Positions 12,223 through 23,339 of a stretch of DNA of 64,000 bases are shown one piece after another. Made by a program: the position numbers and the translations under genes. Source of the DNA: Juglans regia (Eukaryota > Streptophyta > Magnoliopsida > Fagales > Juglandaceae); contig NC_049910.1 in NCBI RefSeq assembly GCF_001411555.2, positions 34,387,250 through 34,451,249 on the forward strand, in the 5' to 3' direction. Numbering within the stretch: position 1 is the stretch's first letter; each line of letters begins with the position of its first letter. The notes beneath the pieces were generated by a model. The model did no database searches. It worked only from the letters and a program-made list of their open reading frames with translations, and had not been told where the DNA came from.

Positions 12223-13944
12223 ATATTTGGTCTTATTGTTTCAGCAAATATTTCTTAATTTGAGAGTTCATATAAAAAAAAAAAAAGAAGACAATTTGCT
12301 TATTAAATGGATTCAATGCTTATAATCAATTAGAACGGCATGCACGTCATAACTTGTCTGAAAATACTAAATAATTCTAACAGCATGCAATATTCCACCA
12401 TTTGTCAACCTCAAGTAAATAATTTTTTCATTCCAGCTTCACCAGCTACAATAAATGGTGGAATAATAATTTTCCCATAGCCTTCTATCAATAACTGGAT
12501 TAAATCCACATTCAATGGTTCACAATTGCATCGCTAATATGTAAACTTTTACAATACACAAAGTTTCCAGCTACATACATGGTTACAACATACTAAGGTC
12601 ATTGTGGTGACTACATTCACTTGGATCTAGTGTAGACATTCTTGGAGCTTTTGTCCAATTACATCAACCATATATCAAGCTGCCTTGATTAGTGGGTATT
12701 CACATGGATAAGCTAGCTGCTGCAACATGAAATGGACACCTCTTCTTGTCTTTTATTTGGCAATCAAAGTTACCATCATTGAAGTTCGTTCGTTCAAAGA
12801 GTACTACTTTCAATACTTCATATATCAGCAAGAAATTAAAGTAAGAGGTGCACATATAGATCATATTTATATCATCATGCGCAAATAATTGCATGAAAAA
12901 AGTACGTAAGACTGCTTCAGTACTCAAGTTTACTTCCCAATTTTCTAGTGATCTTTTTAAACAAAAAATCAATGACTAAATAGATAATGCACAATAACTG
13001 TGACTTTCACCTTCCTCTCTTAAATTTCTCAACAGGAATGTCGCTTAGGGGGAAAAAACATAGCAATGTCAAAACCATTTGATCTTCCTTCTCCCAGCTC
13101 CCTGATCTCCGACTATTTCAAACGATGTGCCTAAAGAGTTGCGATCTCAAAGTTGAGGTTAATGACAAATACATAAATATACATAAACGAAAAAGAGGCA
13201 AAGTTAGTTTTTCCTCAGCCATCAACTCTTTTTTCATATATTCCTTCTGTTCTACTCGGATGGAATTTTTATGCAACATTATACTGATAAAACAATTACT
13301 ACACAAACTTGCCTCATTGGCGAAAAAGACAAGTGGACCCGAACATGAAAAAGCATCTCATCAAGTGGCAAGCAAATTTTAAATTTTAAACACGCATAAT
13401 GCTTAAATTTGAATAGGTGTTAAATTTCACAGTGGTCAAAGCTCTGGTACAAAACCCAGGAGATTCAACATGTTCTATGATTAACCCAGCAACAATCTAA
13501 GTTATCTGATTCATTGGGAAAAAAAGAGTTAAAACCACATTTGAAGCCACCTATATCATCAAACACATCTAAACAAAACCTTTTATTTTCCTTTTTTTTA
13601 ACCATGCATTCAGAAGAATTTGAGTAGACCATTTTAGGTCCATATGAGAACCATGCAAGACCCAATTTAAAAAAGCCTCAAATATGTTTACCCTATTACA
13701 AAATACACAAAAGGCATAAAGATGATGTGAAGTAGATCGACAATGAATTACTTGAAGAGTTTCTCCATTGTATCCTTCAAGCAAGTCACATCGACGACAA
13801 CGAAAATCCTTCTCCGTGGCGATGAAAATTCCTAGGGAATGGACGAAACTATTTGAGTTTGGATTTTTCTGAACGAGATTTGGGAGAAGGGTGTAGAATG
13901 GATGAAGAAGAAGGTGAAGAGTGTTGGAATGGATGAAGGAGAAG

Positions 13945-14172
13945 AGAAATTTAGGGCAGGTTTGGGGCACAAGATAAAACACAAAATTCTCATCTCATCT
14001 CATCTCATCATTACACTTTTTTCAAATTCACATACAAAATATAATAAACAATTCAACTTTTTTAAATCTCAATATACCTTTTTCAAATATCAAAATAATA
14101 ATAATATTAAAAAATAATATTTTAAACTTCAAAACAAAACATAAAATTCTCATCTCACCCCCCAAATCTGCC
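13945..14172. mobile_element. MITE of the GTTTGG / CTCATCTCATC family
   Basis: The element starts GGGCAGGTTTGGGGCAC and ends CAAATCTGCCCTTAG. The outer GGGCAG/CTGCCC and the inner ATTCTCATCTCA blocks near both ends give an inverted or direct end structure. The core is AT-rich. It is one of several members of this family in the window. Confidence 0.5.
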
Positions 14173-14641
14173 CTTAGTGGAAAATTAATGAAGTTACGTA
14201 CAAGGGGAAGGAGAAGGGATAGGGTTTTCTTTTTATTGTCTTGCTAAACGCACCGTTTTAATAAATGGATTCAAAATTCAAAATTTCGCTGGAACCATTT
14301 TGCCACTACCTTATATTTGATCTGCAAATCCACACCATTTCATTAAAAGCTAACTTTTTGACTTTCCACGTTGATGGGTACGCGTATGAGTGTGCATATC
14401 GCTTACAAGCAGAATTTTCCTTCAACGAGATAGAGCACTATATATAAGTTGCACCATTGGGATCCTTTGTCTCCTTGACAGCCAAGAGTGAGCCGGATTC
14501 AAAATGATGTACGTATTATCTTTCGGTGGGTCAGCCTCCTTGCATGCAATACTTGATATATGCATGTCAATTAAACATTTTCTACACATCCTCCAAAAAG
14601 AGGGCATCCAAAATTTGTGTTTGAGACTTTGAGTGATATAC

Positions 14642-15130
14642 ACTACAAAAAAAAAAAAAAGAGAGAGTTTTTGGGACGAAACAAAAATCATCCCAAAAAA
14701 TGAGTTATAGGGTCAAAATTCAAATTTTGTCTCTAATAAAATATCCATCCGAACATTTACTAAAACATTCAAACGTAATAAAATAAACATTTGAAATGCT
14801 ATTATATATGGTCGAATTAGAAATTAGTGTGTTAAGTGACTAAATTTAGCAGGATATTAACTTACTGTTCAAACAACTTACTACACCGTTCAAACATCAA
14901 GGTTAATCATTGTTTGGGCGTAAAATAAAGAGATCGAACGAAAATTAATTGCAGAAATCTTTTCGAACATAATAAAATAAACTTTCAAACAGATATTATA
15001 TAGGATCGAACGAGGAATTGATGGGTTAAGTCCCTAAATTTAGCCGTACATTGACTTACCATTCGAACAATTTATTACACCGTTCGAACGTCTAGGTTAA
15101 TCGTTGTTCAAACATAAATTTATTGCTGAA
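14642..15130. mobile_element. CACTA-like element end with two tandem subterminal units
   Basis: The sequence CACTACAAAAAAAA at 14642 is the classic start of a plant CACTA (EnSpm) element. It is followed by a TTTTGGGACGAAA / TCCCAAAA pair. Two diverged units of about 190 bp come next (about 14757–14950 and 14963–15125), each with ATAATAAAATAAAC, a TTAAGT-C-CTAAATTTAG stretch and several (T/G)TTCGAAC or TTCAAAC words. I found no opposite TIR, so the element is truncated or the far end has decayed. 15130–15600 is AT-rich with nothing recognised. Confidence 0.45.
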
Positions 15131-15604
15131 ATATTTAGTAGGAATGGAAAAACATTTGAATGCTTATAAATTACGTTTGAACAAAGATATAATATTTTCA
15201 ATTTTTTATGACAACACAATACCTTATTTAATTATGGAGAAATATTTAATTTATATAAAAAAACTAGTAGTTAAATACATATATATAATAGAAATCAATA
15301 ATTAATTTAGAAAAGAAAAAGAAGATTCATAAATATTAAATTAATTTTACAAAATACAAAATATTGTCCACACAAAAAATTAAAAAAATGCAAATAAAAG
15401 ATACGTACACACTATTACCCACCCAAATCTCTAACCACATCCTAGACTCTAGCTAGGCATGTCTCTAGAGTCGAGTATTGATCGTCATCTGAGTCACAGA
15501 AATGCTAGCAATCGTTAGAAAATCATCAAAGTGTTACCTGAGTCAGAAAGTGGCGTTTGGATCCTCAGAAAATAATCTTGAATGTAAAATATTTAGGATG
15601 TACG

Positions 15605-15795
15605 TGTCAAAGCGTTTGGATATTGAACTGAGTTGAGTTGAGATGATAAAATATTGTTAAAATATTATTTTTTAATATTATTATTATTTTAAGATTTGAA
15701 AAAGTTGAATTGTTTATTATATTTTGTGTTAGGATTTAAAAAAGTTGTAATGATGAGTTGAAATGAGTTGAGATGAATTTGGGATTCAACCTTAG
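15605..15795. mobile_element. MITE of the GTTTGG family
   Basis: The ends carry GCGTTTGGATATTGAACTGAG and GAGTTGAGATGAATTTGGGATTC-type blocks (shown in part), with an AT-rich core containing AATATTATT repeats and GAATTGTTTATTATATTTTG. It matches 63570–63760 through the core. Confidence 0.45.
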
Positions 15796-16790
15796 GTGGG
15801 CAACACGTCGATATCTGATATTGTGTAGATAATGAGTAATGACTATATATAAGTCAGTGCGACCTTCAAGGTTTATCATTCGGGTGATGTTTTTTTTCAA
15901 TATATAGTGACTAACATGTTATGATGTTTGTGTGTGCTATCTTTTAAAATATGAAAGAGGAAAAAAGTGAATATAAAACCAGTTGAAGCAAAAAGCTATG
16001 GGTTTTGGAAATATATTTATTTAGATACAGCTTCATCACCTGAATGGTAGCCTTCTTCTTGTTTCAGATTTTTAGGATATATAACTAATTGTTAGTATTT
16101 TATAGTAGGAGAAATTATAGTTGCAGTCGTGAGTACGCAAGTATTGTATAATCATTTTAAAAAAAAGTGAATAAATACTAGACTCATATAAAAAAATTAA
16201 TAGTAGATTTCACTCTTTTTCAAAACGACTATATGATACTTATACACTCCATAATTGCAAATAGCATTACTCAACTTCGTTTGTTTTTTGGGTCACTTCT
16301 GCTATGTACAGTCGTCGTGCAGTTGGCTGTCAACTGGTATTTAAAAAAAAAAATCAAAAACAGAACAAATAGAATTTTCCACGTCTTTTTCCTGTCACCC
16401 AGCACGAGCCTCCGCTGTGATCTCGTAGCTGTCTATGTTTAACATAGCGTTGCAACTGCTTCATTCTCTATAGCCCAGTTATTTGTCGAAATGTTGTTTT
16501 AAGATTCTTCCCACCCACTCATGTACGCTTTGGAACTCTCCTCTCTAGTCCTTTCTCTTTTTCCCTTCAATCACTCTGTGCTTCAACTATATTTGATTCA
16601 ATTGACGAGAGATTTTATAGTGTTGCAAGCATTGTTGCAAGTTGCAACTGTGACTTCTCGTCGGTAATCTTTATTGTCTCATGATGCTATGTGTTCTGTT
16701 CATTGACTTATAAACTTCAAACTTTCAGGGATTAAAGACTTGCACTTCCCAAGAGCTTTCCTTTGCAAATCTTTGTTCAATAAGGAAAGA

Positions 16791-17290
16791 TGAATTCTGA
16801 GATCATCAAAGAAACTGCATGCCTTGAAGGATGCAATCAACATCGTGAGATTGGTGCATTGAGAGATAATCTTGTGGAAGAAGCTAATGCTCAAGAAAGG
16901 GGTAAGATTTATTGTATTGTGGGTGCTTATTTCTTCACGCATTGACTGTTATCTATTTTATGCTTACAATGCCATGTGTAAGACAGGAAGAATTCTGTAT
17001 CCCTTGTGTTTTTTCAACCCCATCGTTTTTTAAACCTTTTGATGATTGCCACTTATACTCGAATCTGTAACTATTAAATCTAAAGGGAACGAACCTTATA
17101 TTGATGAGCAACTCAGTTATTTCCAACCTGAACTGGTCGGTCATATTCCAAAGAATTTGAATATATTGTATCATTACTACTTAATGGAGCTGGAGCAGAA
17201 ATTTGCTTACGATATTTTAGTTCATGATATTGTGCTTGTCCTGAGAAATAAGCTAGAAGCTCAACTTGGAAGCGAATTTACTTGTGTGAA
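16791..17290 (+). pseudogene. Two-exon fragment of an unidentified conserved gene, copy 1
   Basis: An ATG at 16791 opens MNSEIIKETACLEGCNQHRE and runs to a GT donor after QER near 16902. A second coding block at about 17086–17275 includes DEQLSYFQPELVGHIPKNLN and HDIVLVLRNKLEA. The block is repeated at 58560–58820 with few amino-acid changes, most conservative, which suggests a real protein exon. At about 17275 the coding match stops and sequence shared with 1498–2335 begins, so the copy is truncated at a duplication junction. I do not recognise the family. It may be a domain common to plant nuclear proteins, but I will not assign a function. Confidence 0.45.
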
Positions 17291-18190
17291 ATCTCCTTGT
17301 AGCCATTTCACTTTTCTAAAAAGTTATATGGTGTCCATTTGTCGTTAATTTGCAGCCATAGGATGTCAATTGCCAGCGATGAAATGCATGCATAGTATTT
17401 GTGGAATATATTGAAGAAAAATGATATTTACAGTTGTAGAATGCATAAGCATCGTAGTCTCTTTGAAAAAAGTGAGTAAATAGGAGATTTACATCAAACA
17501 AATAATTTTTTAATAGTGGACATCACTCTTTTTTAAAATGGTTGCACATCACTTGCGTACTCTACGACTATATATAGTATTACTCTTTGGTTAAAGATAA
17601 ATATTTTTTGATATGTTGTTTTAGAGTGTTATAGTTTTATTTGAGTTAACATGTTTTATTTGATTTTGAAAAATGAGAGATAAAAAAGTTGAATACGAAT
17701 ATTATAAAATTAAAATTTTTTTTGAATATAATTTTTATTTTAAAATTTGAAAAATTTGTAGTATTTTTTTTATTTGAAAAAGTTTTAATAATTAGGTAAT
17801 GATTAAATGAAAATTAGGTTAGAGATTTGAAATTAAAAAACATTTTGCATGTATTTGAATTATGTTTGCTAGGGAAATTATAAAAAAAAAAAATCTCATC
17901 TCATCCAAAAATCAATGATTCAAAAGCTTGATTTTTTTGTCCATCTCTATCACCATTATCATTGAGTCAAGGTCTTCTAAAATAATGGAACCAGTATTAC
18001 TACCTAGCGCTATAAGGACATGATGTCATTACTAATTAAGGATGGACAACTTCTAATGGAACCCAGTATGCACAGATATGTCATGACCATGGAAGACTTT
18101 TCTAGATAGTAATCAGTGGAAATATGCGTATATGGAAAAAGAAAGACACGAAATGCAAAACAAATTATTGATATAAATATTTATTTGGAA
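17283..18190 (+). repeat. Segmental duplication partner of 1498–2335
   Basis: It matches 1498–2335 in the same order and orientation and contains the AT-rich MITE-like core at 17600–17900. The RLP upstream module with GAGTCAAGG at 17964–17972 is at its right end. It leads into the RLP pseudogene, with ATATAAATAT near 18172 and a TATTTAAG box near 18280. Confidence 0.65.
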
Positions 18191-18653
18191 ATGGCGTCCA
18201 TATGTCGTTAATTTCCAGCCATATGTCATTATTTTAATTGTGGTTGTAGTCAATGCACTGTATAGGATGCCGGTGGCCTATTTAAGCAAAACCTTTGTGA
18301 GTCTTATTGTGATTACTTAAAGAGTAGAAAGCAATTAGTTGATCAATGGAGATGGGCCGTTTTTGTTGGTGCATTGTTATTTTGGTATGTGTTCAAGCAT
18401 GTAAGATCCCTCCGTGCTCTGGTACTTGTTTGGAGGAAGAGCAAAATACTATTTTCCTACTGATCAACTACCCAAATGAATCTTTTTCACCATCTTCAAA
18501 CTTAATTACCAACAAAGAGATTACTATTACTGATTGCTGCAATTGGAAAATCTAGATTGGATCGGAAACCTCTCATCGTTGAGCGTCCTCCTCTTGGAAG
18601 CTAATCACTTACAAGGAAATATTCCAATTCAAATATGTCTTCTTGAAAACTTA

Positions 18654-18661
18654 ACCATGCT
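18654..18661. repeat. Target-site duplication, left copy (8 bp)
   Basis: ACCATGCT directly before the element equals the RLP sequence at the same point in the intact gene (7865–7872). The right copy, ACCATACT at 20359–20366, differs by one base. Eight bp is the length typical of hAT elements. Confidence 0.85.
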
Positions 18662-20358
18662 TAGGGGTGATATCGGTCCGGTCCAATCCGGTCTTGGCGG
18701 TTTTGTGGACCGGACTGGACCTATTCCCCTGGACCGGATCGAGAATATATAGGACCGGTCTGGTCTGGTACATTTCAGTCCGATCCGGTCCAGGGTCAGT
18801 CCATTCGGTCTGGACATGTCCCAAATGGGCTGAATAGCCCATCTAAATCTGATTTTTTTTTTTTTTTTTTTGCCCAATTTCAATTATTTTCGGCCTATTT
18901 CAAATTTTGTACATTTTTTAAACTAAAAATACTAAAAGAAACTTGATCTTGAAAAATATGATGATAAAAGAAAACTAATCTATATAAAAAACTAGAAAAA
19001 TAAAAAAATAATAATAATAATACAAAAGTTATTACAAATTACAAATTATAATCCAAAACTTAATATTCGTAACATATAATGGGTAATTTCTAAACTTCTA
19101 AGGGCTGGCAGATATTCTTCCAGTTGCATTCATGATATACTATACTATTATACATACATTATGCTATAATCCTATAACTCTTATGATATATTAATATATA
19201 CTAATACTATATATTATACTATTATAGACTATAGTGTTACTGTTACTACTACATATAGACTTATAGTGTGTGTGTGTATATATATATATATTATAATGAT
19301 ATAGTGATATTAATACTATGTATTATACAATAATACATTGATATAAATTATTACTAATACTATTATTACTATATACTATATTAATAATTTAATAATGATG
19401 TTAATACTATATAATAATATATGGTCATAGTCTCATAGTGATATGGTCATTAGTCATAGACTTAGTGATATTAATAATTTAATACTATATATAGACAGTA
19501 AACTTATAGACTTATAGTGATTTAGTTATAATTTATAATTATAGTTATAGACTATAGTGATTTAGTTTAGTTATAATTATATTGACGATGTTAATTATTA
19601 CTTTATTACTAACTTAAAGTATGTTAATGCATAATGAGCTATTGAATTTGAGCTATATACAACTTTTAACATTTTGTATATGAAGCAATAAGCATAAATA
19701 ATTTAATTATCCATACATATTACATCCATAATTGAGAAAAATACATACTTAACATACTATTATAAATAAGCATAAAATATTTAATTATACATACTATTAT
19801 AAATTTATAAATTATACATATATTACAACTTATACTATAACTCTTAATACTTAATAGTATTAGTAATACATTAAAGAATATATTAATACATTGATACTAA
19901 ATAGTAAATATATATAGTTATAGACTTATAGTGATTAGTTATTGTGAATCATGATTAGTATAACTATATAATAATATTAGTATAAAGTATTAGACTATAG
20001 TATAGCTATATATTAGTAATATTAGTATAAGTATAACTGTATAACTATAGTCTATACTTTTTTTTTTATTAGTGTATACTATTGTCTATACTTAATTTAT
20101 AATTATAATATAGTATAATTATATATTAGTTAGTGATAAGATTAGGTTAGATGAAAATTATATAATTAATTATATATATAAATTATAATATATATATATT
20201 TTATTTACATTCGGTCCCGTCCGGTCCGAAAAACCCCTGGACTGTGGATCAGACTGAATGAACTCCGTCCTATAAAATTCGGACCGGACCGGACTGGGAC
20301 CAACCTCTGTTCGGTCCGGTCGGTTTTTTCGATCCAGACCGCCCGATGCTCACCCCTA
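18662..20358. mobile_element. Non-autonomous hAT element, 1697 bp
   Basis: The ends are TAGGGGTGA and TCACCCCTA-type inverted repeats (left TAGGGGTGATATCGG, right GCTCACCCCTA). Within 170 bp of each end are many GGTCC/CCGGACC words, the subterminal transposase-binding style of Ac-like elements. The interior is about 1.3 kb of AT-rich, ATA-repeat DNA with no transposase frame, so the element needs a helper. It is flanked by an 8-bp target duplication. Comparison with the intact RLP shows the empty site. Confidence 0.85.
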
Positions 20359-21189
20359 ACCATACTGGATTTTTCAAATAATAAATTTATTGGTCCAATA
20401 CCACATTGCTTGAGCAACATTAGCTTTGGGGCAACTAACCAAAAATCTGATCTCGGAAGTACACTGTTATTTGGTTTTGACAGTGCAACATCAACATACT
20501 TGGAGACAAAGACACATTTTCAGATTGCAAATGAAGATGATGATTCTTTCGGGAATGCGGATACACAACAAGAAGTAGAGTTCACAACAAAGAGCAGAAC
20601 TTACTCCTATAAGGGTGATATCCTCAATTATGTATGGAATAGACCTCTGATGCAATTGTTTATCTGGTAAAATTCCACTTGAGCTTGGATACTTGAGCAA
20701 CATCCGTGCGCTTAACTTGTCGCATAACAATCTAATCGGATTAATCCCCACAACATTCTCGAAGCTAAAAGAAATAGAGAGCTCAGATCTCTCCCACAAT
20801 AAGTTGAATGGCAGCATCCCCCTCAACTTATAGAGTTATACTCTCTAGCTATCTTTAGCGTGATTGACAATAATTTATCGGGCAAAACACCAAAAAGAAA
20901 AGCTCAATTTGGAACCTTCGATGAAAGCAGCTATAAGGGAAATCCTCTTCTGTATGGACCTCCACTACCTAATACTTGGAACAAAACTGGATTGCTATCT
21001 AATAAAAGGGAGAAGAAAGTGGTGGTTTCATTGACATGGATTTTTTTCTACATAAGATTCGGTGTGTCTTACACAATAGTATTGTTGGGAATTGTTGCAA
21101 TTGTTATTGGGAATTGTTGCAATTCTGTATATAAATCCTTATTGGCGTCAGGTGTGGTTTAGTTTCATTGAAGTGTGCATCACCAAGTT

Positions 21190-22203
21190 TTTTTATTTCT
21201 TTGTTTGAGATTTCTCATAAGTTGTCCTGTACTTTCTAAATTATATAGCCTTGCATAATGATGTTTGCATATGTCCATATGCTTGTTCTTGATTTTCAAA
21301 TATGAGGTTTATAACTTTTTATAAACCTTTATCGATCGATTATTTATCTATTTTCTACTAAAATGTATGGACTTTTTATATGTATTTCTATCGAAATTGA
21401 AGCATTTGTAAGTATAAAGGGTGTTGTTATTTGCTATTCGCTAAAGTTAAAAAAGTTTTGACAAATGAAGAAACGATAAGCATGACTCATTTACAGACCC
21501 AAAGACATTGGAAAGGAAGTTTGGCAAAGTTTTCCTAGAAAGAGACTCATTTGTGGTGACTATGGCCATCATGAATTCCCATTTGACACAAGCTCGATTA
21601 AATCAATTAATTGTAAGCATATTATGCACCTTCTCCAAACCTCAATGCATTGGAATGTACAAAAAAATTGATTGCAAAATTGATATTTACATTCATAGCC
21701 CAATACGCTGTCACCAATTTTCAATTTAGAAGAATACCACCCACCACTAAGATCCCACGTCTTGAATTTCCAAAGCAATTAAGATCCCTTTATATTGGTT
21801 TGTAACAAATTTGATTAGTTTTTTATAATGAAAAAATATATTTGCAATCGTGAATTGTGTAACTGTCACGTAATCGTTTTGTAAAAAGTGAATAATACAT
21901 GAAATCCACATAAAAAATTAATTTTTTAATAATAGACCCTACTCTTTTTCAAATCGATTAGGTGGCGTTTATACACTTCACAATTGTATATAGAATTACT
22001 ATTTTATAATATATGTTTAATTTGATCTTAAAAGAGGAAAAAAAGAGAAGAAATGAGAGGAGGCTGTAAATATTGTTCATAGAGTAAACTTGATAAAGAT
22101 TAATCATGTTTGGGAGAATCTATAACAACTAAATTAATCCTACTAGGATTGTAGATTAGTAGGTTTCAAAGAAAAATGGCAATTAGTAGAAGAAAATTAA
22201 AAC

Positions 22204-22235
<32 letters not shown>

Positions 22236-22260
22236 TAGAGGAAAATTTTATTTATCATCT
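21190..22260 (+). repeat. 3' flank of RLP pseudogene
   Basis: This is the partner of 8719–9330. It contains extra sequence at about 21420–21650 and 21825–22010, and a (TA)n tract at 22207–22230. No coding sequence is supported here. Confidence 0.55.
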
Positions 22261-22384
22261 ATTTTACCATTATCCTCTCAACATTTTATGACGTGGCATC
22301 AAATGATTGGCCCATAAGTTGGATATAACAAATAATCTCCAATAATTAATACCATATAGTTCTATAGTCACAAAAAAAATTAAG

Positions 22385-22722
22385 CTTGTTTGGGAAGTGA
22401 GATGAGATGAGAATTTTGTAAATAATAATAAGATAGTTTGTGAATAATAACGAGATAGTTTAAGTTGAGTATTTTTTGAGATTTGAGAAATGAGAGAAAA
22501 AAAAACTGAATAAGAATATTATAAAGTTAAAATATTATAAGAATATAATTTATAATATAATTTTTGTTTGAAATTTGAAAAAGTTAAAATTATTTTTTAT
22601 TTTTTATTTAAAAATTTGAAAAGTTGTAACAATTAGTTTTAAAATTTTGTATTAGAGTTGTGTTTGCGAATAAGATAAAATGAGATTAAATGAAGATTTT
22701 ATATCTCATCATGTATCAAACC
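22385..22722. mobile_element. MITE, GTTTGGGA/GAGATGAGATGAG family
   Basis: It begins GCTTGTTTGGGAAGTGAGAT and ends with ATCTCATCATGTATCAAACC-type sequence, that is GTTTGG/CAAAC ends with inward GATGAG/CTCATC words. The core is AT-rich. Confidence 0.5.
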
Positions 22723-22724
22723 TG

Positions 22725-22880
22725 CCAATAAAGTAAACATATAAAGTGATATGACTTTATGTGATATGTTAGATCTATTTTATAATAAAAATAACTTTAA
22801 AACTAATTTAACAAATGAAACAACATCAGTTTGTATATTTATTTTTGTGAAAACTAATACATTTCTCTTAAAAAATTTAT
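22725..22880. mobile_element. MITE related to the element at 47549–47726
   Basis: The core GTTAGATCTATTTTATAATA is nearly the same as in 47620–47640, and the ends hold GTAAACATATAAAGTGATATG and a GTTTGTATATTTATTTTTGTG-type block (in part). The terminal repeats are more decayed than in the other copy. A further AT-rich member of the GTTTGG family lies at about 22935–23095. Confidence 0.45.
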
Positions 22881-23339
22881 CAATTTTTTCGTTACTTATT
22901 TTTTAAAAAAAATAATTTAATTATTTTTGTAAATAAGATTAGATGAGATGAGTTGAGATTAAAATTAAAAAGTTGAATAAAATATTATTAGAATATATTT
23001 TTTAATATTATTTTTATTTTAAAATTTAAAAAAATTGAATTATTTTATTTTATTTTATAATAAAATTTAAAAAAATTATAATAATGAAATAGAGAATTGA
23101 AAGTTTCCCGTAAACGAAGCATATTCTCGTTAGCTTTGAGGAAACAAATGCTGCGCTGACGACACAGACGACCTCTAAAGCAAAGTCATTAGTCTGTAGT
23201 TTCCAACCCAATCGAAAACCCGACTCTTTCTTAGTCCCCAAGCAAATCTCCTCGCCTCTTTGTTTCCTCGACCTGTAAAGCAAATTCATTAGTTTAAAGT
23301 CCATCGGAGCGCAACCTATGATCTGTATCTTTTTTCTCA

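Larger units (their letters stand above)
18346..21208 (+). pseudogene. RLP pseudogene: internal deletion plus hAT insertion
   Basis: The copy starts like the intact RLP (MEMGRFCWC at 18346) and keeps the signal peptide and LRR cap up to DCCNW. It then jumps at about 18548 to sequence equal to about 7765 of the intact gene, so introns 1–4 and most LRRs are deleted. The reading frame ends at once in TAG. A hAT element (18662–20358) splits the next LRR. After it come the island, the last LRRs and the membrane span (20366–21190), with a 2-nt loss at about 20627 that shifts the frame. Stops also interrupt the tail. No functional receptor can be made from it. Confidence 0.88.

Noticed and set aside
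13569..13982. 137-residue minus-strand frame
   Set aside because: It has no recognisable domain, part of it overlaps a MITE, and the composition is not coding-like.
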